A stretch of 64,000 bases of DNA, from the NCBI GenBank assembly GCA_013397845.1, contig VZTG01002323.1, forward strand, positions 740,155 through 804,154, written 5' to 3'. Position 1 is the stretch's first letter, and each line of letters starts with the position of its first letter. Under the pieces are notes generated by a model, which did not search any database, had not been told where the DNA came from, and saw nothing but the letters and a program-made list of their open reading frames with translations. The DNA comes from Melanocharis versteri (Eukaryota; Chordata; Aves; Passeriformes; Melanocharitidae). Below are positions 26,301-41,300 of this stretch, piece by piece. The position numbers and the translations under genes were made by a program.

Positions 26301-29300
26301 AAAAGTTCATAAAGATGCAACGATGGACTAATACCTGCAGAATCAAAGGAAGTAGCAGTTGTTAGAAAACCAGATTGCAAGAGCATTTAGAACTGAAACA
26401 GAAATAGCTTTTTACCTTATTTTATAGCTAGAATAAACATAAAAGGATATCTTCTTTCCTTTAAAAGGATAATGTAAAATGTAAAGCACAATCTAGAATA
26501 GTTAAAGAGGAAAGGAATTGTGCAAAGCCAATTCTTCAAAGATCTGTTATTTCTTACAAGCTAATAGATATTTCACCATGAGTAGCATGTTTGAGCCTAT
26601 TCCAGAGGGATATTCTACAGTGCAATAAACAAACACTCACCGGCCCTCTCAGATCAATTAGCTCTTGTCTCATCTGGGACACCAGAGCTTCCTTGGCCAT
26701 CAGAGCACGGTGCAGCCTCTCATTGAATTCAATCAGCTCCCCGTGCATTTCAGCCACCTGAAAAGCACAGCCAAGGGATAATTATGTTCTGAATTGGGAA
26801 AAAAAAAATCACACTATGTAATTTCTTATATATATATCAATTTTTTTACCATACTCTGCAAGTACTGCTAATGCATTAATTTGAACTGATCATTAAGAAC
26901 AGACATTACTATAATTTTGACTCGTGCCTTGAAATGTAGTTTTGATACTGAATTGAGTAGGACAATATACAACTTCCTGTCAAATTTTTGTTCCTATCAG
27001 TTGAAATCATACAACAACTGATTCTAATAAAACACTCATTAACTTCTGCTCTCAGTTTAATTCTTGGATGAATGCAGCACTCAACAAACTAATCACAGTA
27101 TTTTGAACTGGGAGTAATGCAAAATGCACAAACTGCATTAAACATTGTCAATAGTTCATAAGTGATGTATTCTTCACTCTTAGTTGGAGTTTTAATAGGA
27201 TGGGAGCTAGAAGTCAATCACTCCAGGCAAATCTGTGAGAGGTCAGAGGACTCTAAATACCAGAGTTAGGCTGTGGCACAGGTTGTTCTCACAGGTAAAC
27301 AGAGTGGCCCCTTTGGACACTGAGTGTGGCTGGGGCTGTGCTCTGCATTTTAAGTCAGGAGAGCAGCAAGTGATGCAGGATGTTCTGAGAGTGCCAGGGG
27401 CTGGGGGAGTGAGGAGGGTGTAAAGTTCCAGCAGTCAGATGAACACAGTGGGCACTGCTGGGCCCCTGCCAGCAGGCTGCCCCAGCAGCACTGCTAAACC
27501 CGTTCCTCAGTCACAGAAACTCTCGGAATGCCTCCTTCTCCTCCAGCCCCATCCAAAGCTAGAGAACACCAGAAGCAATGGGGTAACAGCATGAAAGCAC
27601 AGCTGAACAACATGAATTTCAATCCAGGCACCTCAACAATAGCACAGGGACTTGAACAACTGCCAAATCTCTTAAGAGCTCATAGTTTCCCTTCTGGAAG
27701 CAGTTCATTACTATCTGTGAATTTCATGATTTCCTTTTCTTGAATTACTCTGCCTTCTCCCTCTTCCCCAGGGAACTTCCCCAAAATAAAGCAGTTGAAT
27801 TCAGTTTAATTTAGTGCCTGCTTTTAATTTTGAGCTTTGTTCCACACAAACCTGCATCCTCCGCAGAATCAAAGCAAACAGAAAAAAAACAGCTTCAATT
27901 TGACAAGCCAGGATCTGACACGATTTATTTTAAATAAAAAATAAAAATAATTTTCTCGAGGTGAACTTCAAGTGTTCTTTCCAATTTCTCTTTATATTAG
28001 AGGGAGTCCTTCAAATCCAGTAATTCATCACTGTAACATATATGCAAAAAAGAGCTAAACTACGTCAACGATATACTAGAGAAAACAGTAATCTGATACT
28101 ATTAACTCTAGATAAATCCTTTTCTATACTAGCTTAACTACTAAATCCAATTTTAAATGGGTGGCGTAACATCTAGGAATATCAGGTTAATATTAACAGG
28201 TCACTGTTAATTCCACAGAGCCTGGGCTTGAAGGCAGAACTTCCTTGCATTTCAGGTACAGAGATTCAGCACACAACTAGCTGCAAATTCAGAGAAAAGC
28301 TGCAATACTGCTGTTGACTGGTTATCAAAAGCAATATCAAAATTTATGACCGGATACAAAGCTCAGCAGCTTACATATTTGAAATCATGGCTGATTTTTC
28401 AGTACCTGTCTATCAGAAGAACAAAATCCAGACTGATATGTGACTATTTTCTCTCCCTCTAATTTGGATGTCCTTGAAATAACTTTCGACTTGCAGACTC
28501 GATTAATATGTAAATTCAACAAATCTCTCAAAACACTACAAGTAATGCAAAGATTTATAAGTGTCCCTCGCAAAATTAAATAATAAAAAGGAAATTTAAC
28601 AGCAAATAAAACAGCAAATCACTTGTTCTCTATTATCTAAAGGACAACCAGCAGTTATCACTTATTAGCAATTAACTTACTTCGATACTTTTTCTTGTCA
28701 AAGAAAAATGCATTACCATCCCAGCAAATCAAAAGCAGCAATGAATAACAATATTAATTTAAGTTCCTTTAATTTTTCCTGCATCAAAGTCTGCTAAAAC
28801 AATAAAGAGGTCTCCTTATAATTATATCCTTCCAGTTACATTTTATGTCATCACATCTTCCTTTACTCAATCCACAATGAAGCTTAAGCAATAAATTTCC
28901 CTGCTGGGACTTCAATCATCTTCACAGTTGTTTTTCTTCATAACAATATCCTTGAAGCGAAAAAATAAAGTATAAATAAGCAAAGTTTCCCTTGAACAGA
29001 GGATCATTTAGATTTGCTCCTTCCTATATGAGAGAACAGTTTAAAGAACCCAAATCCTTCTCATGAAGGTGAAGTGAGGCTAAAGTAAACACCTGAGGCT
29101 CCACACTAAGAGAACTCTTAAGAGCTGTCGAAAGAAAACCTAAGTGCCTGAGAGCACTGCAGTTACACTGCCCAGCATGACCATACTGGAGAGCAGCCAC
29201 CAGAGAAATAAACAAAGAAAATACCACTTCATGTTTCACAGCAAAGGACCAAGCAGCTAACCTAAAACAGGCTAGGAATGTTTCACTAAGCATCTAATAA

Positions 29301-32300
29301 TACAATCTATCTTGAAAGGACACACTTCTAGATAGAGAAGAAGACATTTAACACAAAGCAACAATAAAAATAAAATAAATAAAAACTTGCAACAACAAAA
29401 AATTAGTAATTTTCTTACAGAGTGTTTTAGTGGAACCTAAGTCTTTTTTAAATATAATTTGCAGCTAAGACTTCATAGAAGTTTTTGCACAAGCCGCATC
29501 TGAATTAACAACTTTTTGTCAGGCATAGGCAATTTTTCCCCAATAGTCACAAAATACAAAACAACGTGTTTCCCAGGAAACTCTAGACAGAACTGGAAGT
29601 TGCTTCCTTCTGCTCTTAGTGGAAGAATGGGTGTATTTTCCCCATGAAAAGATTTCCTTTTCAAAAATCAATGTTCTTCTACATCTTTTCCTCAAAAGAA
29701 ACAAAGCCAAAGGTCTACCAAACAGAGAAGGCATCCTATTAACAACTCCATTTTTCTACATGTGAAAAACAAAAAAAACACAAAATGGCAGAGATGGTTC
29801 CAAAAAAATCTACTGATATAGTCATAAAATGCTCAAACTTTGCTTTCTGTTTTCAAAACTTCCATTTTCTATTCCCAGTATTTCCACCTACAAACAAGTT
29901 ATTCGGTCCAAGACAGCCTGAAAGACCACTTAAGATAGGGGTTGGCATTGAGCTGCTTTGGTTTGGGCTTAGTTTTGTTTTGTTGCGTGGATTTTCACTT
30001 GGTTGGTTTTTTACTCTCACTACACAAGGTAAGCAAAAGCCAGGTTTCATCAAAGCCAAGAAGTAGAAAATAAGCTGCAGCTTTCATCCCAAAATAAACT
30101 GGAACTGTGCACGTTTGATGAACTTCTTATTCATGTTTGCAGTAATTCCCAGTCTTTGTCAATTGTGTCCAGTCCTACCAGTGTTCACCGAGACTGAGCC
30201 TGCATGCCATGCCCAGAGCCTTAAAGAAGGGCTGTCACAGGGGTTACACCCTGTTTGGAGAATATGAGAATATTGTTGGAGACTCGTAAGTGAAATAGAT
30301 GCAGCCTCCCTCTTCCCAATGGGATTGGGAAGAAAGTTTTTCCATGGTTACATCCAGAGCTGTGTCACCACTGCCGCTGCCACAAACTCAGAAGTGTCAG
30401 CAGCAAACTCCTGAGCACGCAGAACAAACTTGGTACAACCAAGGAGGCTTCCAAAGCTGAGGGAGATTTCACCTGTGCTCTTAATTAAGATATTCTCTTG
30501 ACTGGTATGGAACAAATGAGTCGGGAGAACTCAACCAAACGTAAGCATTAGGGAGAGAATTAGCTTCTCACAGTCCTATGAGAAAAGGATAACCAAGTAC
30601 GAATGCTTTAGAAGAACTGCATTAAGCTCTTTGATCCATGACCTGCATTTTCAGTCATCTTCATGTTAATCAGTTCATGTGGGTATCCAATTTCAGGGTA
30701 TTTTGGGCAAGAGAAAGACATAGAGAATTGTTTTACTTTTTATAAAAATGTTCTTTTAATATTTAATAGGAGATATGGGTATTAGATATTAAATTTCATT
30801 ACTTTTGTCTTGAAAATAATTTGTATTTAAATTTAGGATGAAACCCTAATCTATCTTTTTTTTCCCCTTTAATGAATTTTACATTAATCTTAAAAGTAAA
30901 TCTTGCCTTAGGAACTTTTTCTAACATGGTCATATCAACAGAAGAAGTAGTTTCTATCACACATTTCCTTACTACAGTATTCAATAAGCAATACAAAAAT
31001 GAAACATGGTTTGCAATCAGAAATCAGCATGAAAGCACAGAAAAAGCTGCAGATTTCACTATGTCCTCATTTTAAATAAAGCTCAACTGCCAACACAGCC
31101 ATGCTTGTAATTATGTACTGTAACCTACACAAAACCTCAAACCTATTGTCTGTTATGTTTTCAACTTCACCACCAGCAGTTATAACCTTAAAGAACTTGC
31201 TTATTTATTAAAACCTTCATTTTAATATCAGCGTATGAAAGTGTACTCCTGTTAGGAAAAGTTCTTTTAATTATCAGAGGTTTTTTTATTTTTGGAGGAA
31301 AAAAAAATCAGATTTATCTTTTATATTCCTGGGGAAAAAAATAACAACCAAGCAAAGAAACTATTTAAGCTTCAAACCTTGTTTTACAATTACGAATCCA
31401 TAAAATGTGTGCAGTACAAACTTTACCTCAATCAATTTCCTTTCGTATGAGCTGGCCAGTTCCTCATTGTTTTCTACTTGCTTTTGCTCTGGAATTGTAA
31501 ATTCACCATCAGTGCTCCAAATGTTTGGCAGAACTATAACAAAGAGATACCTCAAATTAAAAAGTTAAATTCCATAAACATCCCAGATAGCCTGCTTAGA
31601 AATAATAGCTGTATAAGAAATAGTTATTAGAAATATCAAGACAGACCATAGTATTAAACGCTATTACAAGTACTAAAATACAGATTCTGCAGGGACCTTT
31701 TTTGTAAGAAATATTTAGACTGGGATCTTAACAGAAAAAAATGTAAACCAAAAGCATGTGGCTGTTCTGTGACCACAGCTGTCTAATATACGTATGTAGT
31801 ACCTGCAATTCCCGCCCAAAGTCTTTTAAAACTAAGCTTATGCTTCTCTTTTAAGCCTTTTTTTTCACTGGGATTCCAAAATATCATTTCATCTTAGTTG
31901 CACAGATTGCTTACATATCATAGAAATTACAGAAAACAGGGCTGAGGATGAACATTCCATACTTCAGCCAGTATTTCATGACTTTGCATTGAGCAGAATC
32001 AGCTGGAGTTCTTCCATTCCTGACAGTTAATTGTCTAATTGATTCCTAGAAACTTCCAAGAAGGGAGATATCATGCTTCCCAGCACAACATATTTAAATT
32101 TAAGTATTCTTCTCAAAGAGGTTTTCCTGATAGCTAACCAAACTTCCTTCACCTGCCACGTCAGCCCATTACTTCTTCTTTTATCTGCAGTGAATGAAAA
32201 CTACAGTTTATTCTATTCCTGTTCCCAGCTATCATTTATGTATTTGAAGATCACTTTAAGGCCTATTCTATGTAAATCTCCTCCAAGTTACACAAAATCC

Positions 32301-35300
32301 AATTCAACTTTTCCTCATAACTCATAAATTTCTAGGAAAACGAGTTAACACATAAAAGCAAAACCCTAATAAAAGAGAAGTTGAATAAATGCTTTCACCA
32401 TCCTTCAAAATCTGAACTATATATATAACCACTATAAGGCAGACAGGAGAGACCATAATTTATCTGACTAAATATTCTTGAGCCTGGGAACTGATTTTTG
32501 CTTTGAGGAAGAATTTAAAAGTTTATTATTATTTAAGTGAATTTGAAAGCTATTTTAAGATCTTTTTCTTGTCAATGTTGCTTCAAGTTCTTCAGCCAGA
32601 CTTCTAAGATCAGCATTTTTATATAAATATTCTATCTAAGCAGGTTTGAAAAATGGTACAGAGCCAACTCCTGCTGATGGCTGAGAAATCAAGATGCTCA
32701 TTTATTAAATATTTAAATACCAATATCCAACTGCTCAGGCTACGGCAGTGATCACTCATTTTGAAAGCTGATAGTTCTGACTTTTGGGTAATTTATTTAT
32801 AATCACATTTGCTGAGTGGGGTTTTTTGGCCTTTTTAAGTCCCTACAAGGCAAAGTATCAAGCTGAGTTTCATTTATTATTTTAGGAAACTATTTAAAAG
32901 CCATACTCAATAGCATTTGATCTGATTATTGCAGCAAACATGTAGAGTCTTCATTATTTATAGTGATAGAAATAAGAGCAGAAGCCCAATTTATTCTGAC
33001 TCTTTCAAAATAGCCACAGAAAATCTGTATTCTAAAATCTACAATGCATTTAAGACTTTTGTTTCCATACCATTCAGAAGATTAATTATCATTAAAATCA
33101 CTCATTATGTATACAAACCATGGGTGCAATAGTTTCTATAAATTCGGTAAAAGAAAAAACTCCCTTTGTTTCACTCCTTTTTTGCAGCTAGTTCTCAGGG
33201 ATTATTTACATGCTTATGTACTGTGAGTCAGAGCCCCCAGTACTACTAAAATTTCACCTAAATTTTCAATGGCAGATAAGGAAAAAAAATTAGTTTTATA
33301 AAAATACAACATGTGAAGTTAGAATGTAAGAAAAAATTATTACAAATATTTCACGTAACTGACCTTTATTCTGGTCACTAGTGATAAATACTATAGAAAA
33401 TTACCATGGACTGATTAAATATCCTTCCAGCATAAAGCATACATGTGTTCATTTTTAGAAATGTTGGTACTGTTCCATCCCCCTTTTCATCTATAAAATC
33501 TGACCATCCTACTCAGTTTCTATTCTTATCACTCACTAATCTGCATAATTTTAACATGGTGGAATATAGCTAGCCTAGGAATTTTTTTTTTTTTCTTTTC
33601 CTATAATTACACTCATCATGGAAACTGTCACTACCTAATGAAGGATAATTTCTGCTATTATAGGAAGCCTAAGCCATGGTTTTCGTGAATAATTCTTAAT
33701 ATGAATCACTACACTCCAGCAAAGTCGGAAGTAAAAACATGTGTTCTCACTAACAAGTATCCTTTTAGGGATGAATGAAGCTTTGAAACTCCAGATAAGT
33801 ACAGTGGCTAGCCCTTAAGAGCAGTAGCATTCATTCATATGGCCACTTATATGACCAAAATGTTCACAATTAAAAAAAATTAGACAGATGGTGCTGATTT
33901 CTGAAAACCCCTCTCAGCTCTCCAAACACCTTCTGTAATCAGTGGAAATCCAGGTCTCACCAGGAGAGGATTCAGAATCAAGACATCAATTCAGCCCCTC
34001 ATGGCTACTTCTATCACAGACTACAGAAGACAAACAGGTAAAACTGCTGATAACTTCACTCATTTTCTTTCAAATATAAAATCTGCTCATTACTATTCAG
34101 TACAGAGTCTATTTCAAACAGTCTGCAAATACTGATCTCCAGAACAACAGTATAATCTGGAGATACTAAATTTATTTTTATATTCCAATATCACATTAAT
34201 TCACAGATTTTTATTTAAGCTAAATATTCATCTGACAGCTTTTTCTGGAAAATTTCTTATTGAAAAAAGACCACCTCGTCTACCAGAAAATGCTCTGTAA
34301 AAATGCGTGCAAAAATCTACATCACTATTTTTCTCAAAAGGAAAATACACCAAATATGTTATTTTCACTATTGGGAGATATTACTCCCTCAATGGCAGCA
34401 TACCAAAAAACAAACCCTGTGCATGGATTCTTTTCCCCTCTTCATTTTATCCTTACCTTCCACTGTTTGACCTTCTCTTCTAAGCATCTGGACAGCTCCT
34501 ACATACTTCTTAAGCTGCACTTTTAGCACCTCATTTTCTCTATTGATAAAAAAAACAGAATAAATAAATATTATTGTTTTCTCAAAATAGATGGAAAGTC
34601 CTTTTCAATGGAAACAAACAGACTATCAGTTATCATGAGCTTTACCTAAGTTGTGTCACCATGATGCACGGAAAAAAAAAATACACATTAAGTAATACAT
34701 CAGCAGCAGAGTAGTAGGAAAATTGGTTTTCCAGGACCATATAAACACATCAGTGAAACAGATTATCTCATGATCAAAAATTTCCCCTAATTGTTTAGTT
34801 TAGATTTTCTATACTATGCTATATTGATGGCAAATAAACTACACGGTCTATCTAAATCAACAATCAACTAAAACATAACGATGGGATACTACACAAGGAA
34901 AATTCAGAACAGCCAATGTACAATGAGATCATCATTTTACTAGTTTGCAACTATCTAATTTCAAGTAAATAATAATTCAGCTTTAGAAACAGGCTTTATC
35001 ATTGTAAGAAAATGCCAGCACTCCAGCAACAACATTCAAGGCAAAAGTTCTCCACAAACCATTCCTAAATGAAAACCACATGACAAGAAATTCATGTAAT
35101 CCCTTCAGCTGTCCTATTTCAGTGCCTGTGCCTGTCTCATTTCTCTTTGGAGTGCACAAGTATTCAAACCAGGTACTACCACGACTCCACTTAACAACAT
35201 TAAGCACCTCAGCTTATATTTGTGGGGAAATAAAAAGGGATCCAACTGATTGCATTTTAAACAAAGCTGGCAAATCAAATATCTGAAAATTCAATTATCT

Positions 35301-38300
35301 GTCTAAGCCCATTCAGTTAAACGAGTACAACAGAAATGTTTATAATGAAGAAACATAACTAAAATTTGTTGCCAGACTGTGAATTCAAACCACTTTTATC
35401 CTTCTTTAAGAAAATATCAAGGTAGAAATATGTAGGTGCCACAAATGCAGCACGACACACAGAGAGCCCCACAAGTGTTTAGAAAGAGGGAATTTGGGCC
35501 AGCCAAGGTCGTGCTCCAGGCACGATGGAACCTGGATGTGGCACATAGCACAGAAAGCTGTGAACGGATGATACACCAAAAAAATGGCATTTTATTTATG
35601 GGAATTTAGTTAAGAATTAGAAGTACTCAAAAAAACCACGCAAGTATGTTTGATGGTCCTTATCATACTAGATAGACACACACACATAAAATACACATAT
35701 ATACACACACAAACTGCTGCTGGGAGCAATGCCACACTGCTCCTGTAAGGAGCCTTCACTGGCACTATATTCACATTCCTATGGATTTCAAGCCAGCTTG
35801 CTGAACTTTGTAACCTCAGTTTTATTCAGCATTTTTGTAGGAGGTTGCTAAATAATTGAGAAGTTATTGATTGCTCCAGGATCGAATTGTAAGAGTCCTT
35901 GATGATTTTATGCATTTGATGATATTTTTCATTTCTGAGACTACAAAGAACAAACCAGTTTCTCCACCAGAGAAAGATGCTGATATTCACTTTAAGGGAA
36001 AAAAACCAAAAAAACCACATTTTAATCCTATATACTATATAAAAACAAACCAAAATAATTCATTAATGAAAAAAATTTCTATGACAACTAAACAAAAAGG
36101 TTTCTCACCAGAATTGTAAGACTGTCTGCATGAAAATAACGGTGTACAGTTACAATATATTGAGTATTAAGGATTCCCACGAAATAACATATATCACCTC
36201 ATTTCTACATATGAGAATAGACTCAATGCCTTCTGTCTGTACTGTGACAGCATTTTAAAAGACCCATTTTCTACTACTTTGCCTTAATATTGACTTAAAG
36301 TTGATACAGTACAGATGAAGTTGAGAAAGACTTTAATTCACTTGAGGTTTTTGATACAAGACTGAAATTCAAAGCAGGATATTATGGCCCAGGCACAATT
36401 TTCTAATATGCCTCTTTATCAGGTTATTACTTCCCATTCTTTGACATCTCTTTCTCATTACTAGTATTTAGCTGGATTCCAATGAGAGCCCAAATACCCA
36501 GGAAAACAAAGGCAGAACTGCAGCACTAAAAGCACTCCCTTCTCCAAAACCTCAATTATACCAAATTTCCCTGCCTGATCACTTCTTCCATTTAATAAGC
36601 TGAAAGACAGATGGTAATATGAGCTGATATAGGGGAAAATGACAATGATGGAGGATGACAATCTAGTATTCCTACAAAGTACTCTTTTTGCTCAAATAGC
36701 ACAGGTCTAGTGAGTGTTGTTGATTAGGCTTTATAGCATATATATAGGAATGATCAATTATATAATAAATGGAAGTTGTCAAATACCTTCAATTCCTTGC
36801 CTAATTTTGAATCAAAAATAATGACACTTCCTCTCTATTTTATTATTTAAAAATTAGCATTTAAGGAAACCCTGTCTGAAAGAAAATCAAAACTTCTGTC
36901 ACAATGGTAACTTTTTTCAGCAGCATGAAACAAGCTTGCGTTTAGTTGCATCCAGTGAATGAACATACAGCATACAGTTTTTGTTGCAGACAAAGAGGCC
37001 TTAGAGGACTTATTTTCTTATATCTTAATAGAAAAAAAGAAATAAAGAAACCCAAACAAAACTCCACCATACATCTGCTTCTTGAAAACGATATAAAAAT
37101 TCTCTAGGGCTTCTGTAAAATGAGCATGGTAAGAAAAGAATTGGAAAAAGAGCAATTTCTCATGTATCTCAAGTATAGCGGCCTGAAGAACAATGTAATT
37201 AAGTTTCTGGGACAAATATCAGATTCTAACAAGTACTTTCTGTGAAGCTTACTCCAGAAAAGTGTCTCATTCCTAAATTCAGCATTGGGAAAAATTAAAT
37301 AAAATGAAATAAAACAAAATAAAACAAAACAAACAAAAAAACTACAAGAATCCAACAGATGCCTATGTGTTGATAAAAAGTTAAGGTTTTTAGGAAATAC
37401 TATAAAGGTATCAAATAGCTAAACAATAAAAAAACCTACAGGAAATAAGAATGATTTGAAATAAACAGTGTCCTGCAACAATATGTAGAACCTAAATCAG
37501 AGGCTGAGCTAGAGGACTTCCAGAGATGCCTTCTAACCTGAATGATTCTACTATCAGGAGATGCAAGATCACAGTTAATTGTCATCAGACACAATTAAAT
37601 AAGGAAAATGAAAACTGTTACTCATAGAAGTGGAAGTTGAACTGCATACAATATAATGAGATTATATAATAAAACCAATCTCCAGAAAAAACTGTAACGA
37701 GGAATAATGTGACGAACTTAACCGCTTGTCATGAGCTGGGGCTGCAGCTGAAGCAGGGCCAGCACTGAGACCTTTTCCCTGGCTGGGGGCTCACTCAGAG
37801 AGGGAGGCTGGGTGATTTTCACCTTTTTTAGTTCTTCCCCTTCCTCCTCCCCATGCTACAGCTGCTTCTCTTCCTCCTGCCCTCACTGATGCCCTGCTGC
37901 CAAACAATCTTCCTCATCCACTTCTTCCTCCTGCTCCCTCTAGGAAGCTCCTTTGTCCCTTGCTAAACGTGCTGACTTCCACTTCCAGTACTTTTGCTTG
38001 TGTATAGGAGCTACTGATGACTTGTGACATGTCACCAACTAACTAGGCAGGAAGGAAAAGTCATTTAATATAGGAACATCCAAATTAGTTTTCACAAGCA
38101 GGAACAAGAGATATTTTTTCCCCTCTCTAAGAAGCTGCTTAAGGGAAGTGATGGAATTATTTCAAGATGCACCACACATCATTTCACCCATCACTGAAGG
38201 GCAATGGCTGTGAAAGAAGTGTTGTAAAACAGAGTAACAGAAAATGCCAAATCCAAAAGCAATGTGGTTTAAGCAATACAGACAGTAGATGGAGGAGGCA

Positions 38301-41300
38301 GATTAGGTTACAGAATCTACAGTAAACAGGAGGTATGTAGAAGTGTAAGATAAAGCAGAGCCAAATTCTCATCCCCCATTTCCCCACACACTGCATTTCA
38401 TCTTCTCTATCTGCTCTTCTCGCTACAAAGCCTGTCCTTTGTAATATGCTTTCCTCCAACATTGCTGAATATAGTCTAAGAATATGCAATCTGAGATTAT
38501 CCAATTTCACAGTCAAGTTCAATAAATTCCTTCGCCTTGCAAAGGGATGTAATAGTATTCCACACAGAAAAAAAGAATCTCAATTAAAAAACTTTAGTAT
38601 TGCCAAGAAGCCACTGGCACAATATGTCCATGCAATTTGAGAAAGGTTCATTGACGAGAAAAAAAGAAAACCAAAAACAAAACAAAACAACAACAAAAAA
38701 AAATGAACAGCTGACAACATCATACTAGAGAGACGACTGAGTGTATTCTATCAGAAGACTAGCAAATAGGTGAATCTGAGCCTGCTCCTTTTGGAACAAT
38801 ATAGCAACTGTTATGAAAGACCTATTCAAGTATTTCGCATGGAACAATGAGATTACCATTACTTGAAACTAAACTGACCTAAGATTTTTTCCATTTTTCA
38901 AGGAGAAATTGGGAAGCTTGGGAAAATGTCTCTCAGTAAACTAGCATTTTGTCTGGGGAGCTACAGACTCTTGGGAGAGTCCAGGAGACCAGCTGAGTAA
39001 CTGCAGATTTCCAGAAGCCATCATTTCAGCCCTGACTGATGTGTCACCGAAATTTGTGCTCTCAAAGCCTTCAGGAAGCTATTTATGTCAAATTCTTCAA
39101 AAGAGCTTTGGGGACACACATAAATATCAGCTCTCATAATCTGAAAAATATTCAATCATCAAATCACAACAGTCAGATTGTTACTGAATGATTTCCCTTG
39201 CCTTAAAATATTCAGAACATTACAACTGAGGAAAATTTTCTACTCTGGTCATGAGATCAATTGTTTTCAAGGGAAACAGTGAGATTTCACTACTTCAGAA
39301 TACCTGAAACTTAATTTCCTCTTACTCACCTAGTGTATTACGCAGCACTCACAAAGAATTCCAAACTTTTTGTTACTTCAAATTCTTTAGATTATTCAGC
39401 TTGCTCAACTTCTTACTTTAAAATACTACTTATTAAAAAAATTCACTACTCTTACTATTGCAGCAGCATCGCCTACAGCATACAAAGTGAACCAACAAAA
39501 AATCTAGAAGAAAAACCTCTAGTCCAAAAAAACTACATGCAAAGTTCCTTATGTTAGGATGTCAGAAAATGAGTTGCAATGAATCATTAAAGAAATGCCT
39601 CCCAAATCCAAAGCAACCAGTGACACATGAATTTATCATGCTTCAGCAGCTCCCAACACTGTTTTTATCACATGACAAGGCAAACTGACTTTCAGAAGAA
39701 AATTCAACACAACACACCCATACAGCAATAAGAGAAATTACATAGACTTGTTCAAAAATACCTCATTAGTCTAAGTGAGCATCTCTTCAGGTCTGGTTAT
39801 AAAAGCTCCTTATCTATTCTTTGAAGAGGTATGTGCATGACAAATATCTGATTCACCCACACGTCACCACAAATTCTAAAATTGTGGGGGAAGTGAGTCA
39901 AAGAAATATGAATATACAACTCCTATAACCTGAAACCTGAATATTAAATGGTGAAGTATTTGCATTGTCTCTACTGCCTTACAGCACATGAATGTCAAAC
40001 CCACTTATTCGTATCTCTCCCTCCCTCAAAGCGAGTAGCTTGGTTTGATGTGTTATCAAAAGCAGAATTAGTAGCATCCTAAACACCTTTTTTTTAAGAA
40101 AGCTTTATATTTATCATTTTCAAATAGGCAATAAAAAGCTTATAGGAATCTCAGCTGAGGTAGTTTGTGACTGACACTAAACACATTCTGCCTGTGCATG
40201 CAGAAAAAAACCACCTCTCTCTGGGTAAGGCAGATTACTTAACTCTTGGATTGTTTGTTGTTTACTATACATGTGAATCACCCCCAAGATCTTACATATC
40301 ATGGTTACTCCAGAGCTTATTTTGAATTTGAAATCACACTACTACAGCAGCATTTACCTTCAAAAGTTGTTCTTAAGCTGAATCCCATTTAGACAAGGGG
40401 AGGGTTAAAATTCTTTCAATTTCACTGTAGCATAAAGTCAAGCTGGAGGCAACTCAATACTGGGGCCAATGCTGTTTAACACCTTCATTACTGACCTGGA
40501 TGCTGGGCCAGAGCACACTCTCAGCAAGGTCACAGACAACACAAAACTGAGCAGCAGAGACACTGCGTGGCTGTGCTGCCATCCAGGGGGACTGGGACAG
40601 GCTGGAGAACCAGACTTAGAAAATGTCTGTGAAGTTCAACAAGGGTAAATGCAGAATCCTGCATTTAGGAAGAAATAGCCCAGGACACCCAGGCAATGCT
40701 GGAGGGCTGGAAAACAGCTCCATGGAGGAGGATCTGGGAGCCCTGGGGGACAGGCAGCTGAGCACGAGCCTGCAACACCCCCTCCATGGCAAAGCAAGCC
40801 AGGAGCAGCCTGGACCCCACTAGGAACAGCACTGCCAACCAGTCACTGCCAGCAGTGCTGCCCAAAGGGGCTGAGGAGTCTCCACCTGTGCAGATATCTA
40901 AACCTGACTGGAAATGCTCCTGAGAAACCTGTTCCAGACGACCTTCCCAGAGCTACGGGAAAAACAGCTGCACCACTCCAGAACGTGGTACTTTCTTGTT
41001 GATAATGTTTAGCAACAGCTATTGCTTACGATATGATTTTTAGTCCTAAATCACTCATGTTCTTCTGCAAACTTAGCTACTTGAAAATGATTTCTCTTGC
41101 ATTTCTCTTGCATTTCTCTTCTCCCTGTTATTCCCTTGTTCCCCTACAGCTACTTTTTGAGACGTTTTCAGCACTTCTTACCGTGCCAAGGCTTGGACTT
41201 TGGTGGCATGTCGCTCTTCCTGTTCTGCCACCTTCCTTCTGCAGTTCTCCATCTCCTGCCTCAGTGCTGCAGAATGTTCCATCTCTGCATCAAGCAGATT

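Larger units (their letters stand above)
34540..41181 (-). other. SNX29 intron 13 (6.6 kb)
   Basis: It contains a CA-rich patch at about 35676-35712, an A-rich simple repeat (37290-37342), a CR1 tail (37497-37552), a GC-richer pyrimidine block (about 37730-37990) and a CR1 fragment with reverse-transcriptase remnants (40441-40960). No host gene was seen. Confidence 0.8.
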
